From Pholiota molesta (lineage: Eukaryota > Basidiomycota > Agaricomycetes > Agaricales > Strophariaceae), in the NCBI GenBank assembly GCA_014925825.1, contig JACGCK010000315.1, positions 1-43,680 on the forward strand: a DNA stretch of 43,680 bases, written 5' to 3'. Made by a program: the position numbers and the translations under genes. A model generated the notes under the pieces. The model ran no database searches. It worked only from the letters and a program-made list of their open reading frames with translations, and was not told where the DNA came from. Of this stretch, positions 34,621-43,680 are shown piece by piece (position 1 is the stretch's first letter; each line of letters starts with the position of its first letter).

Positions 34621-36942
34621 ATGTCCACTACTAACGTCCTCAAGGAAGAAGAAGACGCAACGCAACAACCTCCTAAAGGATGGCGATTTTGGCTGGTTTT
34701 TCTTGCAATGTGCTTATGTACCATGGTGGCTGCTCTTGATATGGTAGGATACATCCCTTAAGATCGTACAGGGTACTGACCGTCAATCGAGGGATCAATG
34801 GCGACAGCGCTACCTGCAATTGTACATGATCTGGGAGGTAGTCAATCATTTGCTTGGGTCTCATCTGCCTATTCCCTTGCTACTACTGCCATTATTCCAT
34901 TCAGTGGACGCCTAGCAGAGATTTTTGGTCGACGACATATTCTACTCTTATCGCTGCTTATCTTTGCAGCAGGATCCTTAATTTGTTCACTCGCTCACAG
35001 TATGGTCATACTGATTGTGGGAAGAGGTTAGTACACTTATCCTGCGATAAAATTGTCCAAAGAATGCTCATAAGCCAATTATCATTAGCTATTCAAGGAA
35101 TTGGATCTGGAATTATCCAAAACCTCACCACTATTGTCGTAGCCGACATTGTCAGTCTGAGAGAACGAGGATTCTATAGTTCCCTAACTGGCATGTACGT
35201 CTCTCCCGAGCCTCAAAAATATTCTGCCCGTATTGATAACTCAAGATAGGGCGTTTACGATTGCAACAGGCGTCGGTCCATTCCTTGGAGGAGGCATAGT
35301 ACAGAAGACAACTTGGAGATGGTTAGTCTCATTTTCCTACTAAGTTTACCTTCAAATCTTAATCGAACTATGTAGGCTCTTCTGTAAGATTACTACAGTT
35401 TATTATTCGAATATGGAGGAATAACATTCTAATTTATACAGATATAAATCTACCTATGTGTGGCCTCGCATTTCTGGTCGTGTTTCTGTTCCTACACGTA
35501 AAACGTCCTGCCAAACTACCTTTCAAGAATTACCTTCAGGCCATGGATCTCCTGTTAGTCTACTCTAGCTTTAGCCAGTTAAATTCAACACTGATTCCTA
35601 TATAGAGGAAATAGCTTAATCATACTCGCAACAACCTCGTGTATCATAGCACTGACGTGGGGTGGTGTTAGCTACCCCTGGATATCTGCTCACGTCCTAG
35701 CGCCACTAATTATCGGTATTCTCGGGTTCATTGGAGCTCTCTGGTATGAGATATCATTTGCCTCTCATCCTTCTGTAAGGGTTATTATATTGGGACTTTT
35801 CTCTAGCTACTGATTCCCTTGAAATCGAACATAGATTCCTTTCAATATTCTGTCAAATCGTACGAGCCTCAGCGGGTTAGTAGGCTCCCTGATATAATAT
35901 GCGATATCTTCATATTTCACTGACTTATCTGACACGCACTGGCAGATACTTCGGGTCATTCATTCATGGTCTAGTGATAACATGTGTTACATGTACGTCC
36001 ATTTTCCAGTTGCGACATACTCGAGGCATGTTTGATCAGAATATTTTTTAGTTTATTTGTAGGCCAAGATGACTTAAATCTGTCAGCTCTATTCACTGAA
36101 TCCTTTTCAGGCCGATCTACTTTCAGGCCGGGAAAGCAGTGGACCCTCTCTTGTCTGGACTCTCCATTTTCCCAACCGTGATAATGATATCACCGTCTGC
36201 GATTCTTCAAGGGCTATTAATTTCAAAGTTCGGGCATTACCGAATAATGGTCAGTTGGCTATGAATTTTATGGTCTTCTCGTCCTCAATGAATGTGCCTT
36301 ATCCATAGAATTTTCTTGGATGGGCAATGATGCTCCTTGGGATAGGACTGTTTACCATGCTTGGTCGTGATTCATCCATTGGTGTCACCGTTCCGTTCCA
36401 AATCATTGCGTCGCTCGGCTTTGGATTCCTATTTGCGACAACATTCTCGGTTCTTGCACCCCTTGACGTCACTCTAAATGCTCCAGCGTTATCGTTCCTT
36501 ACTTTTGTACGAACACTCCCAAAGGTATGTGAATATACCTTTACGCTCATAGCCGTGGGTATTGACTGCTATGGAGCCCTGGGCGGTGACACTAGGCGCA
36601 ACCATACTTCAGAATATTCTGAAAAGGCGACTTCCTTCCACATTCATTGATCAGTTTACCTCGACAAATGATCTCACATACGTCGCCATTCCAACAATTA
36701 TTAATCTAGAGAAGCCATTACGAACTGAAGTACAGGACGCTTACGTTCAGGCGCTACATGTGCTCTGGTTAACTATGCTGGGTCTTTGCGTCTTTGGTTT
36801 TATTAGCGTGTTTATGCAGAGAGAAGTTACTCTTCATACACGTAGTGACAGCAAATGGGGGCTTAAGGGGAGGTCTCCGGCAATACCTGAACAGCCTTCT
36901 GACCAGGAAAAGTCCTCTGAAATTCAAGAAGAAGTTCTGTAG
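34621..36942 (+). CDS. MFS transporter, DHA2-type 14-helix drug/toxin efflux pump
   Basis: Proton-driven exporter of the plasma membrane, likely exporting the cluster product or protecting the producer. Acidic cytosolic start, then WRFWLVFLAMCLCTMVAALD, ATALPAIVHDL, SAYSLATTAIIPFSGRLAEI followed by FGRRHILL (motif A), IQGIGSGIIQNLTTIVVADI with SLRERG, ATGVGPFLGGGIVQ (motif C), TWRWLF-INLPMCGLAFLVV, SCIIALTWGGVSYPW, VYFQAGKAVDPLLSG-like PRSTYFQAGK region, NFLGWAMMLLGIGLF, and a last extracellular loop with AVTLGATILQNILKRRLP and ALHVLWLTMLGLCVFGFI. A charged tail ends IQEEVL. About ten short introns. Nothing appears broken. The join LDM-GSM-ATALP relies on an intron at about 34744-34790. Confidence 0.88.
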
Positions 36943-38699
36943 TTACTTATGTTAACCCTATAGATATATGCCGCTAGACGCAACGTGATTGTATGCAATA
37001 TCTGTAGATAATTGTGTTTATGTGTCAGTGTGAACGCGTCCAAGTCGAAAGGAATACGAGGACGAGTGAGAGTATGCGGCTCCTTCAGCGCAATTGCATA
37101 CTACGTATATGGTCACGACGTGCTTACTTGCGCTAGATTTATTGATTCAAGTTCGCTCCTGAGCAGAAAATTAGGCATACTTGCGCTTGTCTTTTCAAAT
37201 ATTCTACCATTTCTACCAGAATTTGTTTCAAACCCATCCGCAAGGACGTCTCGTTTAGGGTTTCTCAGCGCCTGGCGTGGCGCTTCCAGTTTAAGAGACT
37301 CCATAGCGGCGGTGGCCGTGACGCTCTCCATGGCGGCTCCGGCGTCTACTTGCGCACATGCGTTGCACTTGCGCGTACCTTATGTATACTTGCGCAGGGC
37401 ACGCCGCCGTCCAGGACGAGTCACGAGAGGCTCCCGATGGACGTCGAATGACGAGAAATGGTGGAGTCAGTTTTGCCTGCGCCCGTCTCAATGAGCTCCA
37501 ACGCACCTCGAGGTTCGCGTCGTTTTGATCTCGCTGCCGCCCCGTAACGAGAGATGGTGGGGTAGGCGTTACGAGAGAGGGTGAGCTCCCGTCGGCAGCC
37601 GATGAGTCATCGTGGGTATTGAAGAGAGCGGGAATGTGCGCAGGCGTCCGGGGTGGTAAGTGGAAACACCGTTCATGCCATTATGGCAACGCTGACGCTG
37701 CTTTTGTCAGCTGTGTACCGCACAAGCGCCCTGCCCTCGTCGTCTCGAGCCGGCTGTCCCCTCGTACTTTCCATGATGGGCACCGTCCCTGTGATCAATG
37801 TCGACATCGAGGCGCATCGTCGAGAGTGAGGGCATAAGGCGAGTGGAACTCCGTCGTCGTCGATGTTGTGGACTGCTGCTACGTTCTTGCGAATTGTGGT
37901 ACACGGTGCCTCGGGGTTTGGATGACATCGTCGTCGTCGAGGACAGTCGTCGAGGGCCCGGGCATACGACGGGTGTTGCAGCGGCAAGACTCCATCGTCG
38001 TCATTGTCTGCAGCGGCTATGTTCCTCCGAATGCGTCATGGGGCTGGGATGCTGCTCGTCAAGGTTAATAAGGCGAGGGTGCGCAGGAATTTGAAAGACC
38101 GAAGAAAAAAATGTGGTCAATGTGTTGAAGAATGATATGACACCAAACGACGAGCCCAGGCGTGAGCTCAAGTCGTTTGGAAAGCCAAAACTCACCTTCA
38201 CAAAATTCATGATCGAACAGAGCGGCTGGCAGGCAGACATTCGTCGGTGCAAGGCAGGAGGCGATTGGCGGTGGCTGCGAGTACCCATAGGCGCCCATAG
38301 TCGGGCCATCGACAAGCGTCGTCATGGACCCTGGCAACTGGAGCCCCGCGCACGAGAGCCCAGAACGACACAAGCCATGCTTGAGCTTGTACCGTGTCAG
38401 AGGACGCCTGAATCAGCCTTGGGCCCGACGATGGCGATGGGTCGAACGTGGAGGATGTGGTTGAACGAATGTTGAAACTTTGAAACGTTGAATGATCAGG
38501 CGATTGAAACAAAGACGTGCGGAGTTTAAAATGGCAGGTATTACTATTACCTACAACAAATGGGGGCCAGGTCGAGGGGTCTATGAGTAAGGTAGAATAT
38601 GTACATAGAATGAAAGATAGTATTTTACTCTACATTAAATATGTAGTTTATCAATCTCTCTGAAATTTGTTCAAGGAAAACTACGAGGAAACGTTGAGG
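36943..38699. repeat. GC-rich repeat region
   Basis: 36.94-37.1 kb is the presumed 3' end of MFS-2. 37.33-37.40 kb has ACTTGCGC words of the dispersed repeat family. 37.6-38.5 kb is rich in CGTCGTCGA and related words with overlapping frames on both strands (for example 38113-38475 and 37012-37494), none like a known protein. No gene is called. Confidence 0.4.
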
Positions 38700-39250
38700 A
38701 AAGGTATTCCGCAGCCCCGGCACAACGGCCCATGCATGGGATCTCAAGCGCTTATTAGCTTGCGCATAACTTGTGCGTAGTAGAAAGTAGTTGCATGTAG
38801 CAGCGTGTACTTGCGACACACTTGCGCAACACTTGCGCGACACTTGCGGGACGGTGGTTGCCCTTACTTGGCGTAAGTAACGCGTCCAGTGTTCAAAGAT
38901 GAGTGCGCGAAATGTGCGGGACAACATCCTGGGCCTTACATGTGAAATAACTACATATTAGAATACATACAGAGTATAGTAAAATTGTTCATAACCAAAT
39001 GACATTGCTATTGCGGCCAGCGACGCACATGCCCAGCATATGCCACGCTCAGTCTTTCGTGCGGTTGGCGCGTCCGCGACCACGCACACTGCCCGCGCAC
39101 TCCCGCGCAACCACGCGCACAACCCGCGCACACTACGCACGCCCCGCACACACCAAGCATATTCTCGCGCATGACTCGCACACATTACGCACACTCTCGC
39201 GCAACAAGTTGTTGTACTGTACGTCCATATATAAATATAAAAAGATACGG
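38700..39250 (-). repeat. TGTGCG-rich dispersed repeat, copy in minus orientation
   Basis: The reverse complement reproduces the order of 21.69-22.16 kb: GTATCTTTTTATA near 39.24 kb, a long GTGTGCGCGAG tract, a block of CGCAAGTGT words, and GAGATCCCATGCATGGGCCGTTGTGCC at about 38.72-38.75 kb. It is longer than the first copy because of an insertion at about 38.9-39.05 kb, which includes a 5'-TTTCACATGTAA stretch. The pair flanks the segment from DMATS to MFS-2 in opposite orientation. Confidence 0.75.
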
Positions 39251-39532
39251 ATCCGGCCTCGGGCCTCAGCTTCGGTTTAGGGTTTAGGACGACAAGCTGA
39301 GTGTACGACAACCCACCCTGGAATGCTACAATGGCCATCCATGCTCAAAAACCGACTCGTATGCCCGATCTAACCAGCGCCAGCTCAACAGGTACCCACT
39401 CTCCAGCACAGAATATGTGATAATCAGTGTCGAAGCGTGTTTGATAGCGACCAACAAAGAAAGCATTCTCAATACCTGTAATTTACATAGTACTACTTCG
39501 AGGGACATTTTAATACCTTCCCAGATAGATAT
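39251..39532. other. 3' flank of the methyltransferase gene
   Basis: Short stretch with a GGTTTAGGGTTTAGG run at 39275-39289 and a minus-strand frame (39326-39508) that could be transcribed with the methyltransferase gene but shows no domain. Confidence 0.3.
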
Positions 39533-40506
39533 CTACAGTCTTGTAACACACCAGAAGATTCCGTCGAGCTCCATATCCTGTGGGGCCTCGGGTACATGCT
39601 TTAAGACGATCTCAACTTTTACCGTGCCCTTTTCAAATACTTCACCATCCCAAATATTGCGCCATGATTCGGGGGACTGACAAAACATGTGGGCCCATAG
39701 CCTTGTTTCCATCTTCTTGACAGCTGAGCCCACCTGCCATCCAAATATCATCGAGCCAGACTGGGGAGATAGCAGAGCACCAAGTCGATGTGCCAGTTGG
39801 CGTTGTTGTTCTTCGTCGAATACGTGAAACAATGCTATTGCAGCAATGACGGAAATACGACCGCGTAAGGAGCTCAGAGAGGAAACCGATGATACGGTGA
39901 GGGGAGATTGCAGATCTTCTGCTGCATATACTGGCTTATTTTCTGCTAAGAAATTTTTATCAAAAATATCTCCTTCAATGAAGGTGACAGGGAATGTCTC
40001 TGGAGTCGACCGAAATAGCTCGTGGCCGAGGTCCCAAAAATCTAGCTATAGGAAAGTACAAGGTATCAGGGCGACTGCTCATAAACTTTCATTGAGATAA
40101 GTGCTTGCCATGATAAATATCCGAAGCAATGACATTTTTGGCCGGGAAACCGTCTAGTACAATTTTTCTAGTGTCATGACCGACTAGGCGATCGCATTTC
40201 AGAACCAAGATCAAACTTGGAAAGATAAGAATGGTACTCACATCCGCACCCAACATCCAGCAGGAGAGCGTTTGGATTTCTGCGCACCAGAGGTAGCAAA
40301 CGATCATATCCGGGAAGCCCAGTTACTTTCAGTCTGACACAAGGCATCAGATATGTAAAGAGATACATTTGATAACGTCTTGCATTCTTCATGAAGTTGA
40401 AGCATATGGTCGAGAAACTTCTTGATATGCGAAGGTGCTCGGGCTATGTACGGTTGAACCCATGGCGCCGCGCCGTGTGAATCGTCCGAAGGTCGCTTTG
40501 GAGATA
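39533..40506 (-). CDS. SAM-dependent methyltransferase (class I)
   Basis: Transfers a methyl group from S-adenosylmethionine to a small molecule, presumably an O- or N-methylation in the cluster pathway. The N-terminal part reads PWVQPYIARAPSHIKKFLDH, then VRLKVTGLPGYDRLLPL. Splicing out a GTGAGT..CTAG intron gives LLLDVGCGFGHDTRK, the glycine-rich SAM-binding motif I. GFPAKNVIASDIYHDFWDLG follows (motif II acidic residue), its last part made by a GC..AG intron, then FPVTFIEGDIFD (motif III-like). The C-terminal exon (AIALFHVFDEEQQ, LLSPQSGSMIFGWQ) ends DGIFWCVTRL. The first exon and start codon are unresolved: the family-like N-terminal frame has a stop upstream at about 40.55 kb, so another exon may exist, or the protein starts at 40392. 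Confidence 0.8.
40042..40108 (-). other. GC-AG intron in the methyltransferase gene
   Basis: Minus strand: exon ..TATTTATCATG, then GCAAGCACTTATC, 67 nt, ..CTATAGCTAG before ATTTTTGGGACC. The join gives SDIYHDFWDLGHE, matching the family pattern after motif II. A GT donor that keeps this frame is not seen. Confidence 0.65.
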
Positions 40507-40979
40507 TTTGTTTAATTTTGTGGGCTTGTTGTGGGCGTCTATTTTAATACATGGTGGGAATATCCCTGAATCTGAGATCTGTCAACATCGACCCGTGATC
40601 CGAATATCGCTTATCTTAAGAAGACACAATGAGCGCCGAGATCTCTACCAAATCTCTACCCGCAACACTTATAAGTAGTACGCTGAATGAACCAAAATGA
40701 ACCGGCCCAGATGTCCAAAGCGAGGTTGTGTGGGCGTTAACTGCTTCTGATGCTCCAAAATATGATCATCTGCTTTCGAAGGTGTGCACTGTGATGCCTA
40801 CTACTTGTCTTCTTCTTAAATAATATGTTACAAAAACAAACGACGTCATGTGCACTATTTTTGACGAAGGTATACAGGTCGTGCGCAGTGAAGGCATGGC
40901 AGCAGGGCTAATATGGGTACACGGTGTCAGATATATGTATTAGTTAGCCAACATTTATTTCCATGGAGAAGCAAGGATC
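40507..40979. other. Upstream region of the methyltransferase gene
   Basis: Presumed promoter and possibly a missing first exon of the methyltransferase. No recognisable open frame. Confidence 0.35.
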
Positions 40980-41445
40980 GAAATCGAAAGCCACTCCCCT
41001 TCGACAGCAACGATTGCCCCAGCCTCGCCTCGCCAATGATGATCCATAAGCTAATTATAGCCCGCGCGGCCCGCTTTTATTATCGTCTGTTTGATCATGA
41101 CCACGAGCCGATTTCACATCATCGTCCTCACTTGGTCCTCACTATGCAAACGTTCCTGCTCTGGCATCTGCAGGCCATGACAACATCTGACAAGATGTTC
41201 CTCTTGATCCTGCAGTACCTACAACATGTTCGCGGCTAGGGAGTTGAGACGCCCGCTGAGCAACTGCCTCAGTCAGCACCTTGAAGTCCACATCGCCGCT
41301 AACATGCGCACCTGAGGTGCGTTACCAGTTGTGCTCGCGACGAGAAGTTCGGAATTGAATATTGACTCCTATCACTCTGTCCTGTGTCTATTTACAGCCG
41401 CAGACGATGCCTTGCCCTCGATAACGGCGTTGGTGTGGAGTTTGA
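40980..41445 (+). pseudogene. Fragment of decayed multicopy gene (family F), copy 3
   Basis: Plus-strand match to the reverse complement of 17.5-17.25 kb: TCACTATGCAAACGTTCC (encoding HYANVPALASAGHDNI), ACAACATGTTCGCGGCTAGGGA with a stop where copy 2 reads AGCCAGGGA, GCCCGCTGAGCAACTGC, a GTGCGTTACCAGTTGTGCTC donor region and a TTTACAG acceptor followed by CCGCAGACGATGCCTTGCCC. It then runs directly into the upstream region of the ATP synthase gamma relic. In the first block (7.4-7.8 kb) the same fragment lies after, not before, the ATP synthase relic. Confidence 0.55.
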
Positions 41446-41469
41446 ATGACGATCACCAGCCTCGCGCAG

Positions 41470-41815
41470 AAGAGTACATTCGTCGCCATCTCAAGCCTCC
41501 CATTCCCCTCCCTCGCACGACCGTGCACACTAGCCAGCGCTCAGCGCTCAGCTTCAGTGTCCGACGTCCAGCCCTTTTATTCAGCCCATTGTCTCTCTCA
41601 GCGCCATTTCCCAGTCTCTTTCCCCTAGTACCAGTAGAGCTCTGCCAAGCTCTTAGCCGTGTGCTACAACGTGCTCTTGTTTCTCGCTTCACCCATTCCG
41701 TCCTATGCAGCGCGTTTATCCGGTCACCATTGGAGCTCAAGCTCGAATCAACACGAAAAGTCTTCATCTTCACACAACGCGTTTGCAAGCGTTCGGAAGT
41801 CTCCATTTGACTTCA
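41470..41815 (+). repeat. ATP synthase gamma upstream region, third copy
   Basis: Matches 5405-5670 and 5790-6080: CCATTCCCCTCCCTCGCACGAC, the CAGCGCTCAGCTTCAGTGTCC word, TCAGCGCCATTTCCCAGT, TTTCTCGCTTCACCCATT and GCAGCGCGTTTA. Frames of up to 159 codons here are not conserved between copies and are not called. Confidence 0.6.
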
Positions 41816-41819
41816 ATTA

Positions 41820-42600
41820 TGTCAGTTCTCGCGTGCTCATTCTGGATATGTTCCTATCCATTCGGCTTCTTCCTCACCACCAATGCCAGAAACTTGTCTG
41901 CCCTGCATTAGATCTAGTTCCATCTCAAGCATGGCAAGAACGTCGAAGAATTCGCCCAAGGTCTGACGCGTCGTGTCTCGTAGGGGACATCTGGCTGATT
42001 GTATAATGCTCTAGTCGAAGAAAATTGATCGCGTCTAGCAAGGCTCGCGGGACTATGAATCGGGGAGGCATACAGCGTTACTAACGAGGTGCGTGTATTT
42101 TCCAACGTTATGTATTTCTGTCATGCTGAAGCGCATCGAGCAGAGACGCGCACCCACGTCCTTCTGAAAGCTCCAGCGAGCCCCCTCGAAATGGGCTGTG
42201 GAACTGGCCAACGACCTCTCTCTCGCCGGTGTTGATTCAAACGATGCCATCGCCGATGTTACTCATCCCTTGTCGTTGGTGACATGGCCAAAGCTCAGCT
42301 TCTCAGCGTTGCCGTACCCAGCTAGCAGCCACCTTCAACCGAACTGGCCGAGACATTCCTACGTTTGCTGTTGCCCTGCCATGATCATCCAGAAGAACAC
42401 GAGTACGAACCGGTTCCGCTTGTGTCCAACAGCAAGTTCATCTGCGGTCTATCGTATGAGCCTACCTTGATGGGTCAAGGGTGAGGAGATCTGCAAGGAG
42501 AGTAGTACGTGATAATGTCCAGCCATTCACTCGCGCTAAAATCTGATAATCATTCTTTGCGGTACAGACGTCTTCAAGGTCTACCAAAACGAGGAAAGCT
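41820..42600 (+). pseudogene. ATP3: Decayed ATP synthase gamma gene, copy B1
   Basis: NARNLSALH (the start of mature gamma-subunit sequence) at about 41.88-41.91 kb, then GKNVEEFAQ and a GT..AG intron, a KKIDRV-SKA remnant of the SMKMIAS helix, later VGDMAKAQLLS (42.27-42.30 kb), VPLVSNSKFICGLS and EPTLM-VKGEE (42.41-42.49 kb), an intron, and TDVFKVYQNEE (42.57-42.59 kb), where it joins copy B2. Several stops and frameshifts. Introns are present, as in the copy at 6.1-7.3 kb. Confidence 0.8.
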
Positions 42601-43275
42601 CTCTTCGTAGCGAGAACGTCGAAGCATTCATTAAGGTCTGACGCATTGGGTCTTGTTGGGGACGTCTGGCTGACTGCGATGCTCTAGTCGATGAAAATGA
42701 TTGCGTCCAGCAAGTTCGCTGGACTATGAAGGTCAGAGAGGCATACGGTGGTGCCAACGACTCGAGGTGCGTGCGTTTTCGACTTATGTATTTATGACAT
42801 GCTGACGCCATCGAGCAGAGACTCTCACCCACGTCCTTCTGACAAGCTCCAACAAGCTCCTGCGACAATGGTCTGTGGGCTGTACTGACCTGCGACGAGG
42901 ACTCCTTCGCTGGTGTTGATCCAAACGATACCACCCGTCAATGTTGACTCATTCCTTGTGTTGCTGTTGCCAACCTGATCATCCAGAAGAACACCAAGTA
43001 CGAATCGATAACGCTTGTGTCCAACAACAAGTTCATCTGCAATCTATCATATGAGCCTACCGTCATAGAGGTCAAGGGTGAGGAGGTCTCAAGGAGAGAG
43101 TACGTGATGGTCCAGCCACTCATTTGCGCTCAAATTTTCGATAATCATTTTTTTGCGGTACAGACGTTTTCAAGGTACCAAAACGAGGATGATGGACCAA
43201 GGATTTCGTCGAGCTCTCTTCGGTCAACGCCATTTACGTCGTTGTTACTTAGGGTTACATATGAGCGAGCGCTCG
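42600..43275 (+). pseudogene. ATP3: Decayed ATP synthase gamma gene, copy B2 (tandem to B1)
   Basis: Starts inside the gene at ENVEAFIK (42.61-42.63 kb), immediately after the KVYQNEE exon of B1, then an intron, MKMIASSKFA (42.69-42.72 kb), AYGGAND (42.74-42.76 kb), the PSDKLQQAPAT-like region, then NTKYESITLVSNNKFICNLS (42.99-43.05 kb) with EPTVIEVKGEE, an intron, TDVFK and a SVNAIYVVVT piece (43.22-43.25 kb). The segment between AYGGAND and NTKYES is shortened, and frames are broken. Together B1 and B2 are a head-to-tail partial duplication. Confidence 0.78.
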
Positions 43276-43680
43276 TGCGTCTAATATTTTCAAATTCCTA
43301 AGCCCTTTAATCTCATTTGTGCGCCGATTTCTGACTCTAGTGTCATGCATGGATAACACTTTCAGAGTACCAATCTGCAAACACAGACAATCGCAGTCAC
43401 CAATGAACAAGCTAGAATCACTGGTGCGTCGTGTATTTGCAAACGCTTCTCACTATACTAATCATTTTGTAGTGTTGGTGCTTCATAAGCAGAGTAAATG
43501 AGGGATTGCATTAGTCGACGATTTTTTCTACACTTGTGCTTCTACCTCCTTCAATGAATTTAATCAAGTAACAAATAGATATATCAGCGATTCTGCAAGT
43601 GCAGTGTGAGTTTCACGTGGATCAGTGGACATCAGACATCACCGCCCGTTGTAGAGAAACACTCTAACGCCGGTAGAATT
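43276..43680. other. Right end of the window, nothing recognised
   Basis: 43320-43350 (TGCGCCGATTTCTGACTCTAG) still matches the tail of the first ATP synthase block at 7370-7395. After that no frame or repeat is recognised. Confidence 0.4.

Noticed and set aside
39275..39289. TTTAGGGTTTAGG telomere-like run
   Set aside because: Only two imperfect units inside the window; not a telomere and not a convincing interstitial array.
41331..41810. 159-codon plus-strand frame
   Set aside because: It runs across family F and the ATP synthase upstream repeat; the frame is not conserved in the 5.4-6.1 kb copies.
1..43680. CRISPR arrays, bacterial operons or riboswitches
   Set aside because: Intron structure and gene families show a fungal nuclear sequence; no regularly spaced short repeats of CRISPR type were seen.

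Overview
The window looks like a chromosomal segment of a mushroom-forming basidiomycete (Agaricomycete). Almost every recognisable gene is split by many 50-70 nt introns with GT..AG (twice GC..AG) borders. The gene families present (basidiomycete-style NRPS-like reductase, DMATS prenyltransferase, P450, a zinc-finger family typical of Agaricomycetes) fit that group. Species cannot be told from the sequence alone. Because of the introns, gene spans below are genomic spans, and single open frames are only exons.

Layout. 1-5.3 kb: GC-rich repeats, a ~71-76 bp minisatellite and a stretch with no recognisable gene. 5.4-7.8 kb: a decayed, intron-containing copy of the nuclear gene for mitochondrial ATP synthase gamma subunit, with its upstream region duplicated. 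8.4-10.1 kb (-): a multi-exon gene with zinc-binding modules at both ends and a possible His/Cys protease-like core. 10.2-12 kb: repeats. 12.1-16.1 kb (-): an NRPS-like A-T-R carboxylic acid reductase. 17.0-17.8 kb (-): fragment of a decayed multicopy gene. 19.1-21.1 kb (-): a stand-alone adenylating enzyme. 21.7-23.2 kb: TGCGCAAGT-rich repeats. 23.3-24.7 kb (-): an intact DMATS-type aromatic prenyltransferase. 25.3-27.4 kb (+): an anion:cation-symporter type MFS transporter. 27.4-31.7 kb: repeats, a hairpin-forming MITE-like element and a broken ABCF ATPase fragment. 31.7-34.1 kb (-): a cytochrome P450. 34.6-36.9 kb (+): a 14-TM drug-efflux type MFS transporter. 37-39.3 kb: repeats. 39.5-40.5 kb (-): an SAM-dependent methyltransferase. 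41-43.4 kb: a second set of decayed ATP synthase gamma copies.

The seven genes from 12 to 40.5 kb read as a specialised-metabolite gene cluster. An acid (probably amino or aromatic) would be activated and reduced to an aldehyde or alcohol by the A-T-R enzyme, with the second adenylating enzyme activating the same or another acid. An aromatic ring would be prenylated by the DMATS enzyme, then tailored by the P450 and methyltransferase, and the product moved by two transporters. The two transporters are each divergently paired with a tailoring gene (DMATS/MFS-1, P450/MFS-2), and the second divergent promoter carries a CGG-N5-CCG palindrome of the kind bound by Zn2Cys6 regulators. The product cannot be named from sequence.

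The cluster lies between two direct-oriented, degenerate ATP synthase gamma/fragment blocks and is interrupted by inverted dispersed repeats, which suggests an accessory, rearranging region.
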